The position numbers and the translations under genes were made by a program. The notes beneath the pieces are model-generated. The model did not search any database and was not told the origin of the DNA. It saw only the letters and a list, made by a program, of their open reading frames with translations. DNA of 48,144 bases from Flavobacteriaceae bacterium (GTDB lineage: Bacteria; Bacteroidota; Bacteroidia; Flavobacteriales; Flavobacteriaceae): contig JAURCF010000002.1 of NCBI GenBank assembly GCA_030828565.1, positions 1-48,144 on the forward strand, written 5' to 3'. Of this stretch, positions 25,272-34,087 are shown piece by piece. Within the stretch, counting starts at the first letter, position 1. Each line of letters begins with the position of its first letter.

Positions 25272-26177
25272 ATGAAAACATCATTCTCAAATTATATCGA
25301 ACAACTGCAAGATCGCATTACCAACAGACTTGAACAGCTAGATGGCGGTGCTACATTTCAGGAAGACCTTTGGGAGCGAGAAGAGGGCGGCGGCGGAAGA
25401 ACACGCGTTATTGAAAACGGAAATGTATTTGAAAAAGGAGGAGTCAATATTTCAAAAGTGCACGGAGACTTACCTCCATCCATGCAAGCCTATTTTGGAG
25501 TAAAAGACTGTACTTTTTTTGCTTGTGGATTGAGTCTGGTGCTTCATCCTAAAAATCCAATGGTTCCAACCGTTCACGCCAATTGGCGGTATTTTGAATT
25601 GTACGACATGAAAGGAGCTAAAATCGATGCATGGTTTGGTGGCGGACAAGACCTAACTCCCTATTATTTGTTTGAAGAAGATGCGCTTCATTTTCACACA
25701 GTTTGCAAACGTGCTTGCGATGCGCATGAAGGTGATTTTTACAAAACATTTAAAGAAAAATGCGATCAGTATTTTTGGAACGCTCATCGAAACGAGGCAA
25801 GAGGTATTGGTGGACTGTTCTTTGACTATTGCAAAGCTACGGGTACTTTTTCCATAGAACAGTGGGCAAATTTTGTGTGTGAAGTCGGAGATTCTTTTTT
25901 GGAAAGCTACGTTCCTATTGTTGAACGAAGAAAAGACAGCGCCTATTCGAAGGAACAAAGAGAATGGCAGGAAATTCGAAGAGGGCGTTATGTAGAATTC
26001 AACTTGGTTCATGATAAAGGCACTTTGTTTGGACTCAAAACCAACGGACGAATTGAAAGTATTTTAATGAGTCTTCCTCCAAAAGTGCAATGGAATTATA
26101 ACCATCAACCTAAAAAAGGAAGCCCAGAAGAACAATTAGTTACGGTGCTAAAGCAGCCCGTAGAATGGATAAAATAA
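25272..26177 (+). CDS. hemF: Oxygen-dependent coproporphyrinogen III oxidase
   Basis: The 301-aa HemF converts coproporphyrinogen III to protoporphyrinogen IX using O2. Characteristic segments are the EEGGGGRTRVIENG loop, VHANWRYFE, the GGGQDLTPYYLFEEDALHFH motif and GRYVEFNLVHDKGT. The use of HemF indicates aerobic haem synthesis. The ATG at 25272 is preferred over an upstream in-frame start inside hemE. It lies seven bases after hemE. Confidence 0.96.
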   Translation: MKTSFSNYIEQLQDRITNRLEQLDGGATFQEDLWEREEGGGGRTRVIENGNVFEKGGVNISKVHGDLPPSMQAYFGVKDCTFFACGLSLVLHPKNPMVPTVHANWRYFELYDMKGAKIDAWFGGGQDLTPYYLFEEDALHFHTVCKRACDAHEGDFYKTFKEKCDQYFWNAHRNEARGIGGLFFDYCKATGTFSIEQWANFVCEVGDSFLESYVPIVERRKDSAYSKEQREWQEIRRGRYVEFNLVHDKGTLFGLKTNGRIESILMSLPPKVQWNYNHQPKKGSPEEQLVTVLKQPVEWIK

Positions 26178-26183
26178 ACGAAT

Positions 26184-27161
26184 ATGTACCCACTAAGAAG
26201 AAATAGAAGATTACGAACCACCCCTGCACTTCGGGCATTGGTCAGTGAAACGCAACTAAGCACTACAGACTTCATTGTTCCTTTGTTTGTAGTAGAAGGA
26301 TCGGGGATTAAGGAAGAAATTCCTTCGATGCCCAACTATTATCGCTACAGCTTGGACCTTATTCGAAAAGAAGTAAAAGAATTATGGAGTTTGGGGCTAA
26401 AATCCGTTCTTCTTTTTGTAAAAGTTCCTGACAAACTAAAGGACAACGCTGGCACGGAAGCATTGAACGCTAAGGGATTGATGCAACGGGCCATTCAGGA
26501 AGTTCGAAATGCTGTCCCCGAAATGGTAGTCATGACCGATGTTGCTTTGGATCCCTACTCCAATTATGGACATGATGGCATTGTTGAAAATGGAATTGTG
26601 GTGAATGATGCGACCAACACTATTTTGGCCGAAATGGCAGTTTCTCATGCAAATGCAGGAGCCTCTATTGTTGCGCCTAGTGATATGATGGATGGTAGAA
26701 TTTTAGAAATTAGAGAAGCTTTGGAAGATGAAGGATTTGTAGATACAGGCATTATGAGTTACAGCGCTAAATACGCTTCTTCGTTTTACGGCCCTTTTCG
26801 AGATGCGTTGGACTCTGCTCCAGGATTTGGAGATAAAAAAACATACCAAATGGATCCTTCCAATCGGTTTGAAGCAATCAAAGAAACACAAATGGATATT
26901 GATGAAGGGGCAGATATTGTTATGATTAAACCTGGTATTGCTTATTTGGACATTGTTCGAGAAATAAGAAACGAAGTGGATGTTCCTGTTGCCGTATATC
27001 AAGTAAGTGGCGAATATGCCATGATTAAAGCAGCGGCTGAAAAAGGATGGCTTAATCATGACGCCGTAATGCAGGAACAGCTTTTAGCAATAAAACGCGC
27101 GGGGGCCAATATGATTGCTTCGTATTTCGCAAAAGATATGGCGCGGATTATAAACTCTTAA
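26184..27161 (+). CDS. hemB: Delta-aminolevulinic acid dehydratase (porphobilinogen synthase)
   Basis: The 325-aa enzyme condenses two 5-aminolevulinate molecules to porphobilinogen. The Schiff-base lysines are Lys196 (SYSAKYASSFYGPFRDA) and Lys249 (MIKPGIAYLDI). The segment that carries three zinc-binding Cys in zinc-dependent enzymes reads DVALDPYSNYGHDG here, with Asp/Ala instead of Cys, so this belongs to the magnesium/potassium-type group. It is the last gene of the plus-strand hem operon, six bases after hemF. Confidence 0.97.
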   Translation: MYPLRRNRRLRTTPALRALVSETQLSTTDFIVPLFVVEGSGIKEEIPSMPNYYRYSLDLIRKEVKELWSLGLKSVLLFVKVPDKLKDNAGTEALNAKGLMQRAIQEVRNAVPEMVVMTDVALDPYSNYGHDGIVENGIVVNDATNTILAEMAVSHANAGASIVAPSDMMDGRILEIREALEDEGFVDTGIMSYSAKYASSFYGPFRDALDSAPGFGDKKTYQMDPSNRFEAIKETQMDIDEGADIVMIKPGIAYLDIVREIRNEVDVPVAVYQVSGEYAMIKAAAEKGWLNHDAVMQEQLLAIKRAGANMIASYFAKDMARIINS

Positions 27162-27281
27162 AATTAACTTCTCCATAAAATCACTTGGAAACTTTGACAA
27201 ATGAAGCTCCTGATGAATCTATTCAAGTAACTAAAATTCTAACAAATACATTTAAAAAACGTATTTTTATAAAAAAATCAT

Positions 27282-28445
27282 ATGCAGCTCTTCATTAAAC
27301 TTTTACGCAAATTAATATTCATTCTATTGATTTTTATTGGAGTCTTGTATTTTTCTGGATATGAATATCTTGTAGATATGGGATTTACTATTATCCGTAC
27401 AGGAAGAGCAGGAGCGGGTATCGATGATTATAAATATTTTTACAATCGATCTATTGAAAAAAGTTCCAATCCACAGCCTTGGGCAATTCACAAAGACTAT
27501 AATCAAACGCCTCCCACCAAAAAGCTGAGCCAACTTCATAAAGACTTGGGTACTGTTGCCTATATGATTATTAAAAACGATTCGATTTGGCACGAACAAT
27601 ATTTTGAAGGTTACGGAACAAGCTCTTTTAGCAATTCGTTTTCGATGTCTAAAAGCGTTGTTTGCGCCATGCTTGGAAGAGCTATTTCGGAAGGATTTAT
27701 AAAAAATATTACCCAAAAAGTGGGCGATTATTTACCTGAATTTAATGACGGATATGCTGCACAACTCACAGTGGGTGACTTGGCTAGTATGTCGTCAGGT
27801 CTTCAATGGACAGAAAGCTACACCAATTTACTTACGATTACACCTAGAGTGTATGTCGAAAAGGAGCTGAACGCACTCATGCGAACCATTCCCATAGAGT
27901 CTGAGCCTGGTAAATCTTTTCGATACCTGAGTGGAAATACACAACTTTTAGCAATGGTACTTGAAGAGGCCACGGGTAAAAATGTTTCTACACTTCTAAA
28001 AGAGTGGTTTTGGGAAGATATGGGCGCAGAAAATGAGGTGCTATGGCAACTAGACGATGAAAACGGGAATGAGAAAGCCTATTGCTGCTTTAATTCCAAT
28101 GCAAGGGACTTTGCTCGATTTGGAAAACTCTTTAAAAACAACGGTGTTTGGAATGGCAAAACCTTATTAGATCCCGAGTTCATTAAGCTATCTATCACCC
28201 CACGGTTTGAGGAAAGCCCACAATATGGTTACGGCTGGTGGCTTGGAGAACGTGAAGGAAGAAAATTCTATAGCATGCAAGGACATCTTGGGCAGTATGT
28301 AATTGTACTTCCAGAAGAAAACACGATTGTTGTTCGACTTGGTCATCAAAAAATTGGCAACCTAAATGGCAATCCTCATCCCGAAGATTGTTACTATTAC
28401 ATAGAAGAAGCCCTTAAAATGATTGCTAATGATTCAACGTCTTAA
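27282..28445 (+). CDS. Serine hydrolase of the beta-lactamase (class C-like) family
   Basis: This 387-aa protein has an N-terminal hydrophobic anchor (about 7-24) that places the domain in the periplasm. The SxxK catalytic motif is Ser121-Met-Ser-Lys124, then a YLSGN segment in the Tyr-motif region and a GHLGQY segment at the third-motif position. Such proteins include esterases, D-aminopeptidases and penicillin-binding relatives; the substrate is not evident, and resistance should not be assumed. The 120-base gap after hemB shows no clear promoter or terminator. Confidence 0.85.
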   Translation: MQLFIKLLRKLIFILLIFIGVLYFSGYEYLVDMGFTIIRTGRAGAGIDDYKYFYNRSIEKSSNPQPWAIHKDYNQTPPTKKLSQLHKDLGTVAYMIIKNDSIWHEQYFEGYGTSSFSNSFSMSKSVVCAMLGRAISEGFIKNITQKVGDYLPEFNDGYAAQLTVGDLASMSSGLQWTESYTNLLTITPRVYVEKELNALMRTIPIESEPGKSFRYLSGNTQLLAMVLEEATGKNVSTLLKEWFWEDMGAENEVLWQLDDENGNEKAYCCFNSNARDFARFGKLFKNNGVWNGKTLLDPEFIKLSITPRFEESPQYGYGWWLGEREGRKFYSMQGHLGQYVIVLPEENTIVVRLGHQKIGNLNGNPHPEDCYYYIEEALKMIANDSTS

Positions 28446-29142
28446 TCTTGAACATATTCTGTTTTTAGACATAGAAACAGTTCCGCTTTACAAAACGTAT
28501 TCTGAAGTGCCCGAAATAGAAAAAGACCTTTGGGCAGGGAAAACACAGTACCAACGCAAAGATGAGTTTTCACCCGAAGCGTTTTATCCACGTGCCGGAA
28601 TCTGGGCTGAATTTGGAAAAATCATCTGTATTTCTGTTGGCTATTTTGCTCCCGATCAAAGCCAAAGATCGTTTCGAATCACTAGCTTTTCGGGAAACGA
28701 AAAAGATCTGTTACTTTCTTTCAAATTATTATTAGAAACTTATTTTTTTGAAACCAAAAAACTATTGTGCGCTCACAATGGCAAAGAATTTGACTTTCCC
28801 TATATCGCCAGAAGAATGCTCATTCATAAAATTTCTCTTCCCAAAAAACTAGACTTGTTTGGCAAAAAACCTTGGGAAGTGCCTCATTTGGACACATTAG
28901 AACTTTGGAAGTTTGGCGACTTCAAGCACTATACTTCGCTAAAGTTATTGACTCATGTATTAGGAATTCCTTCTCCAAAGGATGATATCGATGGAAGTCT
29001 GGTTCGGGATATTTTTTATGAAGAAGAAGACTTGGATCGTATTGTCAAATATTGTGAAAAGGATGTCATCGCCGTTGCTCAAATAATACTTACCTTAAGG
29101 GCAGAAGAATTGCTAAATGATTCTGAAATTATTCGCGTTTGA
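28429..29142 (+). CDS. PolB-like 3'-5' exonuclease (DEDDy type)
   Basis: A 237-aa protein of the ribonuclease-H-like exonuclease fold, related to the proofreading domain of family B polymerases. Motif I is FLDIETVP (Asp14, Glu16), motif II lies in LLCAHNGKEFDFPYIARRM, and motif III is YCEKD, giving the DEDDy pattern. No polymerase domain is attached. The ATG at 28429 lies within the 3' end of the serine-hydrolase gene, and the stop overlaps the TTG start of the ABC ATPase gene. Confidence 0.88.
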   Translation: MIQRLNLEHILFLDIETVPLYKTYSEVPEIEKDLWAGKTQYQRKDEFSPEAFYPRAGIWAEFGKIICISVGYFAPDQSQRSFRITSFSGNEKDLLLSFKLLLETYFFETKKLLCAHNGKEFDFPYIARRMLIHKISLPKKLDLFGKKPWEVPHLDTLELWKFGDFKHYTSLKLLTHVLGIPSPKDDIDGSLVRDIFYEEEDLDRIVKYCEKDVIAVAQIILTLRAEELLNDSEIIRV

Positions 29143-30818
29143 AAAACACAACCCCCATACTGTCTGTTCAAAATCTTTCCATAGCCTTTGGGAAACAAAC
29201 AGTAGTTCACGACCTCAGCTTTGAGGTTTTTTCTGATGAAATTGTTGGAGTTGTTGGTGAATCAAGCAGTGGAAAGTCAGTAACGGCACTTTCCATAATG
29301 GGATTGCTCCCCAAAGGAAATAAACACATTCAAAAAGGATCGATTCGATTTGAAGCTATGGATTTGCACATGCTTTCAACGGATGAATTCAAGTCCCTTC
29401 GTGGAAATCAAATTTCTATGATTTTCCAAGAACCTATGAGCGCTCTCAACCCAAGTATGCGTTGTGGAAATCAGATCTTGGAGGCTATTTTATTGCACAC
29501 CTCACTAACTAAAAAAGCGGCAAAAGAAGAAGTACTCCGATTGATGGAACTCGTCCAACTCCCCGACCCAAACATTTCATTTTCAAAATACCCGCATCAA
29601 ATCAGTGGCGGACAGCAGCAACGTATCATGACAGCCTTAGCTATTGCCTGTCAACCCAAACTATTAATTGCCGATGAACCAACAACTGCACTTGATGTGA
29701 CGGTTCAAAAAGAAATCATTTCGTTACTAAAGGATATTCAGAAAAAAACCAAAATGGCGATGTTATTCATTACCCATGATTTGGGTTTGGTTTCAGAAAT
29801 TGCCGATCGATTGCTAGTCATGCATCAAGGGAAACTTATCGAACAAGGACTCGCATCAAGTATTTTTAAGTCTCCAAAAGAGACTTATACTCAGGGACTC
29901 TTGGGGGCAAGACCTCCCATGAAGAAAAGACCTTTACGACTTCCTACCGTTGCAGATTCTATGGATGAAAAAATATCCATTGCATTTGAAACAAAAAAAG
30001 CACGGAACGAGAAGCATAAAAAAATATACTGCCAACCTCCTATTTTGGAAGCTGTGCATCTTAAAAAAGAGTTCATGACTCCAATAGGATGGCTAGGAGA
30101 AAACAGTCGTTTTACGGCTATCAATGATGTGAATTTCAAACTTTTTCCTGGCGAAACGCTCGGTCTGGTTGGCGAGTCGGGCTGTGGGAAATCCACGTTA
30201 GCAAAAGCAATTCTACAACTGGAATCTTTGGAGGAAGGAACGATTTTGTATGAGGGAATTGACATCAAAAAACTCAAAGGTAAGGCTCTTAAAAAATTCC
30301 GAAAGGAAGTGCAATTGGTTTTTCAAGATCCTTTTGCTTCGCTAAATCCTAGCATTCGGATAGGAAAAGCCATTATGGAACCCATGCGGGTTCATAAAAT
30401 GTATGCAACCCAAAAACAACGAAAAGAAAAAACCCTTGAATTGCTTCAAAAAGTAGGTTTAGAATCGATACACTTTGATCGTTATCCCCATGAATTTTCG
30501 GGAGGGCAAAGGCAACGTATAAATATTGCTAGAGCATTGGCTTTAGAACCCAAAATAATTGTTTGCGACGAATCCGTTTCGGCCTTGGATATTTCAGTTC
30601 AAGCTCAGATTTTGAATCTCCTAAACGACCTAAAAGATCAATTTGGTTTTGCCTATTTGTTTATTTCTCATGATTTGTCTGTTGTTCGATACATGTCAGA
30701 TCATTTAATGGTTATGAAGCAAGGAAGAATGATTGAACACGGAGAAGCTGACTCGGTATTTTCAAACCCTAAAAACAACTATACGCAACAACTTTTAGCG
30801 GCAATTCCCTCTGTATAA
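29139..30818 (+). CDS. Double ABC ATPase of the peptide/nickel importer type
   Basis: The 559-aa protein contains two complete ABC ATPase domains in one chain. Domain 1 has Walker A GESSSGKS (residues 40-47), signature ISGGQQQRI and Walker B LLIADEP. Domain 2 has GESGCGKST, FSGGQRQRIN and IIVCDES. It corresponds to fused DppD-DppF-like or YejF-like subunits that energise peptide uptake. No permease or binding-protein gene is adjacent. The start appears to be TTG, overlapping the exonuclease TGA; no suitable ATG precedes the conserved N terminus. Confidence 0.9.
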   Translation: MKNTTPILSVQNLSIAFGKQTVVHDLSFEVFSDEIVGVVGESSSGKSVTALSIMGLLPKGNKHIQKGSIRFEAMDLHMLSTDEFKSLRGNQISMIFQEPMSALNPSMRCGNQILEAILLHTSLTKKAAKEEVLRLMELVQLPDPNISFSKYPHQISGGQQQRIMTALAIACQPKLLIADEPTTALDVTVQKEIISLLKDIQKKTKMAMLFITHDLGLVSEIADRLLVMHQGKLIEQGLASSIFKSPKETYTQGLLGARPPMKKRPLRLPTVADSMDEKISIAFETKKARNEKHKKIYCQPPILEAVHLKKEFMTPIGWLGENSRFTAINDVNFKLFPGETLGLVGESGCGKSTLAKAILQLESLEEGTILYEGIDIKKLKGKALKKFRKEVQLVFQDPFASLNPSIRIGKAIMEPMRVHKMYATQKQRKEKTLELLQKVGLESIHFDRYPHEFSGGQRQRINIARALALEPKIIVCDESVSALDISVQAQILNLLNDLKDQFGFAYLFISHDLSVVRYMSDHLMVMKQGRMIEHGEADSVFSNPKNNYTQQLLAAIPSV

Positions 30819-30844
30819 TCTCAGAAAAACAACATTAATTATTG

Positions 30845-30852
30845 TACATTTG
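30845..30852 (+). promoter_or_regulatory. -7 box of the aldehyde dehydrogenase gene (TACATTTG)
   Basis: A full TAnnTTTG match, 20 bases before the ATG at 30873, in the short gap after the ABC ATPase gene. Confidence 0.5.
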
Positions 30853-30872
30853 TTACAAATAAAACAAAAGTG

Positions 30873-32414
30873 ATGCATACTATAAATATTCATAACACTT
30901 TGTTGGCGTTAAACCTCCAAGGTCACAACCTAGGAACCTCCACAGGAAACGAATGGATGGATAGTGATTCCAAAATTGTGTCGATATCTCCTGTTGACGG
31001 AAAGAACATTGCGACAGTAAGTATTACCGATCGCAAGCAATATGAAGCAGTCATAGATTCGGCGTGTAGCGCCTTTAAAAAATGGCGGGCTATTCCTGCC
31101 CCACAACGCGGAGAAGTGGTTCGGCAATTTGGAGAAAAGCTACGCCTCAAAAAGCAGGCTTTGGGCACATTGGTTTCTTATGAAATGGGAAAATCTTTGC
31201 AAGAAGGACTGGGTGAGGTTCAAGAAATGATTGATATCTGTGATTTTGCCGTTGGATTGTCCCGACAACTTCATGGGTTAACGATGCATTCCGAGCGACC
31301 TAAGCATAGAATGTACGAACAATACCATCCTTTGGGGATTGTAGGTATAATTTCTGCATTCAATTTTCCGGTAGCCGTTTGGAGTTGGAATACTGCATTG
31401 GCATGGGTTTGTGGCGATGTTTGTGTTTGGAAGCCCAGTGAAAAAGCTCCATTGTGTGGAGTGGCTTGTCAAAAAATAATTTCAGAAGTATTGATCGATA
31501 ATAACTTGCCAGAAGGTATTTCGTGTTTGGTTAATGGAGATGCTTCGGTAGGAGAATGGCTTAGTAAAGACACTCGAATTCCTTTGATTTCGGCAACAGG
31601 GTCCACAAGAATGGGTAAAATTGTAGCACAAACCGTTGGTGCTCGATTGGGAAAATCGTTACTCGAGTTAGGAGGTAACAACGCCCTCATTATTACGCCC
31701 GACGCAGATATAAATATGACCATTATTGGAGCGGTCTTTGGAGCTGTTGGAACTTGTGGGCAACGCTGCACAAGTACTCGAAGACTGATTATTCATGAAG
31801 ACAAATACGATCAAGTGAAAGAGGCTTTGAAAAACGCGTATCAACAACTTCAAATTGGAAATCCGCTCGATGAAAGCAATCATGTAGGCCCTCTAATTGA
31901 CCGAGAAGCAGTAAAAAACTACTTAAACGCACTCCAAAAGGTGGTTCAAGAAGGAGGAAACATCCATGTAGAAGGCGGTGTATTGAAAGGCGATTTGTAC
32001 CCTGGAGGTTGTTATGTAAAACCTGCAATTGCAGAAGCTTCTCCCAACTATGACATTGTACAACACGAAACTTTTGCTCCAATTTTATACCTCCTTAAAT
32101 ACAAAGGAACTTTGGAAAACGCTATTGATATTCAAAACAACGTCAAGCAAGGTTTATCCTCAGCAATTATGACCAACAATCTGAGAGAGGCTGAACTCTT
32201 TTTGTCGGCAAATGGATCCGATTGTGGAATTGCAAATGTAAATATTGGAACTTCCGGTGCTGAAATTGGAGGCGCTTTTGGAGGAGAAAAAGATACTGGA
32301 GGCGGTCGAGAAAGTGGCTCCGATGCATGGAAAGTTTATATGCGCAGACAAACCAATACAATCAATTACGGAACGGATTTGCCCTTGGCGCAAGGAATCC
32401 GTTTTGATTTGTAG
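30873..32414 (+). CDS. ALDH7-type aldehyde dehydrogenase (alpha-aminoadipic semialdehyde dehydrogenase-like)
   Basis: The 513-aa NAD(P)-dependent enzyme has the Rossmann segment IISAFNFPVAVWSWN, WKPSEKAPL, the catalytic Glu in LLELGGNNALI and the nucleophile Cys299 in CGQRCTSTRR. ELGGNNA with GQRCTS is characteristic of the ALDH7 (antiquitin) group, which oxidises alpha-aminoadipic semialdehyde in lysine breakdown. The ATG at 30873 is preferred to a GTG three bases earlier. The gene has its own promoter box and its neighbours are unrelated. Confidence 0.9.
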   Translation: MHTINIHNTLLALNLQGHNLGTSTGNEWMDSDSKIVSISPVDGKNIATVSITDRKQYEAVIDSACSAFKKWRAIPAPQRGEVVRQFGEKLRLKKQALGTLVSYEMGKSLQEGLGEVQEMIDICDFAVGLSRQLHGLTMHSERPKHRMYEQYHPLGIVGIISAFNFPVAVWSWNTALAWVCGDVCVWKPSEKAPLCGVACQKIISEVLIDNNLPEGISCLVNGDASVGEWLSKDTRIPLISATGSTRMGKIVAQTVGARLGKSLLELGGNNALIITPDADINMTIIGAVFGAVGTCGQRCTSTRRLIIHEDKYDQVKEALKNAYQQLQIGNPLDESNHVGPLIDREAVKNYLNALQKVVQEGGNIHVEGGVLKGDLYPGGCYVKPAIAEASPNYDIVQHETFAPILYLLKYKGTLENAIDIQNNVKQGLSSAIMTNNLREAELFLSANGSDCGIANVNIGTSGAEIGGAFGGEKDTGGGRESGSDAWKVYMRRQTNTINYGTDLPLAQGIRFDL

Positions 32415-32435
32415 CGCATTTGAGTTGGGATTGAT

Positions 32436-32443
32436 TATCTTTG
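32436..32443 (+). promoter_or_regulatory. -7 box upstream of the 144-aa membrane protein (TATCTTTG)
   Basis: A full TAnnTTTG match, 22 bases before the ATG at 32466, in the 51-base gap after the dehydrogenase gene. Confidence 0.55.
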
Positions 32444-32465
32444 TAACAACCAAAAAAAAATAGGT

Positions 32466-32900
32466 ATGTATGAAATTTTACAAGCGCTTCATTCTTATTG
32501 GGCGTATTTCGTTTTATTATTATTAACTGTCGCTGTAATCAATGCGTTTGTAGGAGCTTCCAAAAAGCGTTCTTTCGGTAACAAAGACCTTAGAGTTTCT
32601 TTATTCGGATTGATTTTTTCTCATATTCAACTTTTATTAGGACTCGTCCTTTATTTTGTGTCTCCTAAATTTGGATGGTGGGGAGAAGGAATAGGTGTCG
32701 TTATGAAAAACAGTGATTATCGACTTTATTTAGTAGAGCATCCTTTCACAAACATTTTAGCCATTTTATTGATTACCATTGGATGGTCTCTTCATAAAAA
32801 ACAAACTTCTGACACTAAGAAATTCCGTCGTATTGGAGTTTTCTATTTGTTAGGGCTTGTCTTTCTTCTGAGTCGAATTCCTTGGAACGTTTGGATCTAA
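32466..32900 (+). CDS. Four-helix membrane protein, function unknown
   Basis: The 144-aa protein has four hydrophobic helices (about 10-28, 43-64, 92-108 and 122-138). Conserved-looking His residues occur near helix ends (LHSYW at the start, FSHIQ in helix 2, VEHPF before helix 3, SLHKK after it), a pattern that might bind haem as in small cytochrome b-like proteins; relatives in Flavobacteriaceae are sometimes labelled cytochrome B. This is not proven from sequence. It is a single-gene transcript between a promoter box and a terminator. Confidence 0.7.
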   Translation: MYEILQALHSYWAYFVLLLLTVAVINAFVGASKKRSFGNKDLRVSLFGLIFSHIQLLLGLVLYFVSPKFGWWGEGIGVVMKNSDYRLYLVEHPFTNILAILLITIGWSLHKKQTSDTKKFRRIGVFYLLGLVFLLSRIPWNVWI

Positions 32901-32935
32901 AAAAACACCCTCTAAAGATTAGAGAGTGTTTTTTA
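32901..32935 (+). terminator. Rho-independent terminator after the 144-aa membrane protein gene
   Basis: The stem AAAAACACCCTCTAA / TTAGAGAGTGTTTTT has one mismatch and a three-base loop, followed by Ts. It starts directly after the stop codon and isolates the gene from gpsA. Confidence 0.8.
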
Positions 32936-32978
32936 GTAACCAAACCAATTAAACTATGAAAAACTAATTTTAATTTGC

Positions 32979-32998
32979 TGTTAAAAACCATTTTAACA
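32979..32998. repeat. Palindrome TGTTAAAA-ACCA-TTTTAACA upstream of gpsA
   Basis: Perfect 8-bp arms with a four-base centre, about 95 bases before the gpsA start. The rest of the 156-base gap after the terminator shows no clear promoter box. It could be an operator site; it has no T tract like a terminator. Confidence 0.5.
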
Positions 32999-33091
32999 AC
33001 ACTGCAATTTAAGAACTTGTTCTACAACATTTTCTTAATCAAATGTTAAATATTTATCCTCTCGTTTTTAATATTATAAAATCGATTATTT

Positions 33092-34087
33092 ATGTCTAAA
33101 AAACTAACTTACGGAGTTGTTGGAGGAGGAAGTTGGGCAACGGCAATTGTAAAAATGTTGTCAGAAAATTTAAGTGAAATTCATTGGTACATGCGAAATG
33201 TAAGTGCTATTGAACATATCCGAAAAGAAAATCACAATCCTAATTATTTAAGTGCTGTAGAATTTAATCCTGATCAAATCAAGCTAACCTCAAATATAAA
33301 TGAGTTAGTTAAGGCTTGTGACCTTATTATTTTAGCCATTCCCTCTGCTTTTTTACATAGTGAAATGCAACCCTTAACAACTCCCTTAACAGATAAAATT
33401 GTGTTTTCTGCCATCAAGGGAATTGTTCCTGAATCGCATCTTATTGTAGGTGAGCATCTTCACGAAAAACATCAAATCCCCTTTGATCAAATTGGAGTTA
33501 TTACGGGACCTTGCCATGCAGAAGAGGTTGCGCTGGAACGATTGTCTTATCTAACCATAGCTTGTACTGACAAAAGCATTGCCAAAGAGGTAGCCTCGTC
33601 CCTAAGTTCAAACTATATTTTCACAAAAGTTTCTGACGATATAATTGGAACAGAGTATGCGGCGATGCTCAAAAATATTTATGCCATTATTGTAGGAATC
33701 GCTCATGGTTTGGGTTACGGAGACAATTTTCAAAGCGTTTTAATGAGCAATGCCATTCGAGAAATGAAACGGTTCATTAAAAAAGTACATCACATGAAGC
33801 GAGACATCAATCGTTCGGCTTATTTAGGTGATTTATTAGTTACTGGTTATTCTGTTTTTAGTAGAAATCGGATGTTCGGGAATATGATTGGCAAAGGATA
33901 TACTGTAAAATCAGCCATGATGGAAATGACCATGGTTGCTGAAGGGTATTATGCTTCAAAAATTGCTTATGAAATTGGTAAAGAAAATGACACTAATTTG
34001 CCTATGATTGATGCGCTATATGCAATTTTGTATCAAGGTAAATCTACCAAAAAGGTCATGGAAAAGTTAACAATGAAATTGGATTAA
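33092..34087 (+). CDS. gpsA: NAD(P)-dependent glycerol-3-phosphate dehydrogenase
   Basis: The 331-aa enzyme reduces dihydroxyacetone phosphate to sn-glycerol-3-phosphate for phospholipid synthesis. Visible are the N-terminal dinucleotide-binding motif GVVGGGSWATAIV, the AIKGI segment, GPCHAEEV and the catalytic Lys in AAMLKNIYAI. Its product feeds the acyltransferase pathway that includes the plsC gene elsewhere in the window. Its stop overlaps the stop of the convergent pheS by four bases. Confidence 0.95.
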   Translation: MSKKLTYGVVGGGSWATAIVKMLSENLSEIHWYMRNVSAIEHIRKENHNPNYLSAVEFNPDQIKLTSNINELVKACDLIILAIPSAFLHSEMQPLTTPLTDKIVFSAIKGIVPESHLIVGEHLHEKHQIPFDQIGVITGPCHAEEVALERLSYLTIACTDKSIAKEVASSLSSNYIFTKVSDDIIGTEYAAMLKNIYAIIVGIAHGLGYGDNFQSVLMSNAIREMKRFIKKVHHMKRDINRSAYLGDLLVTGYSVFSRNRMFGNMIGKGYTVKSAMMEMTMVAEGYYASKIAYEIGKENDTNLPMIDALYAILYQGKSTKKVMEKLTMKLD

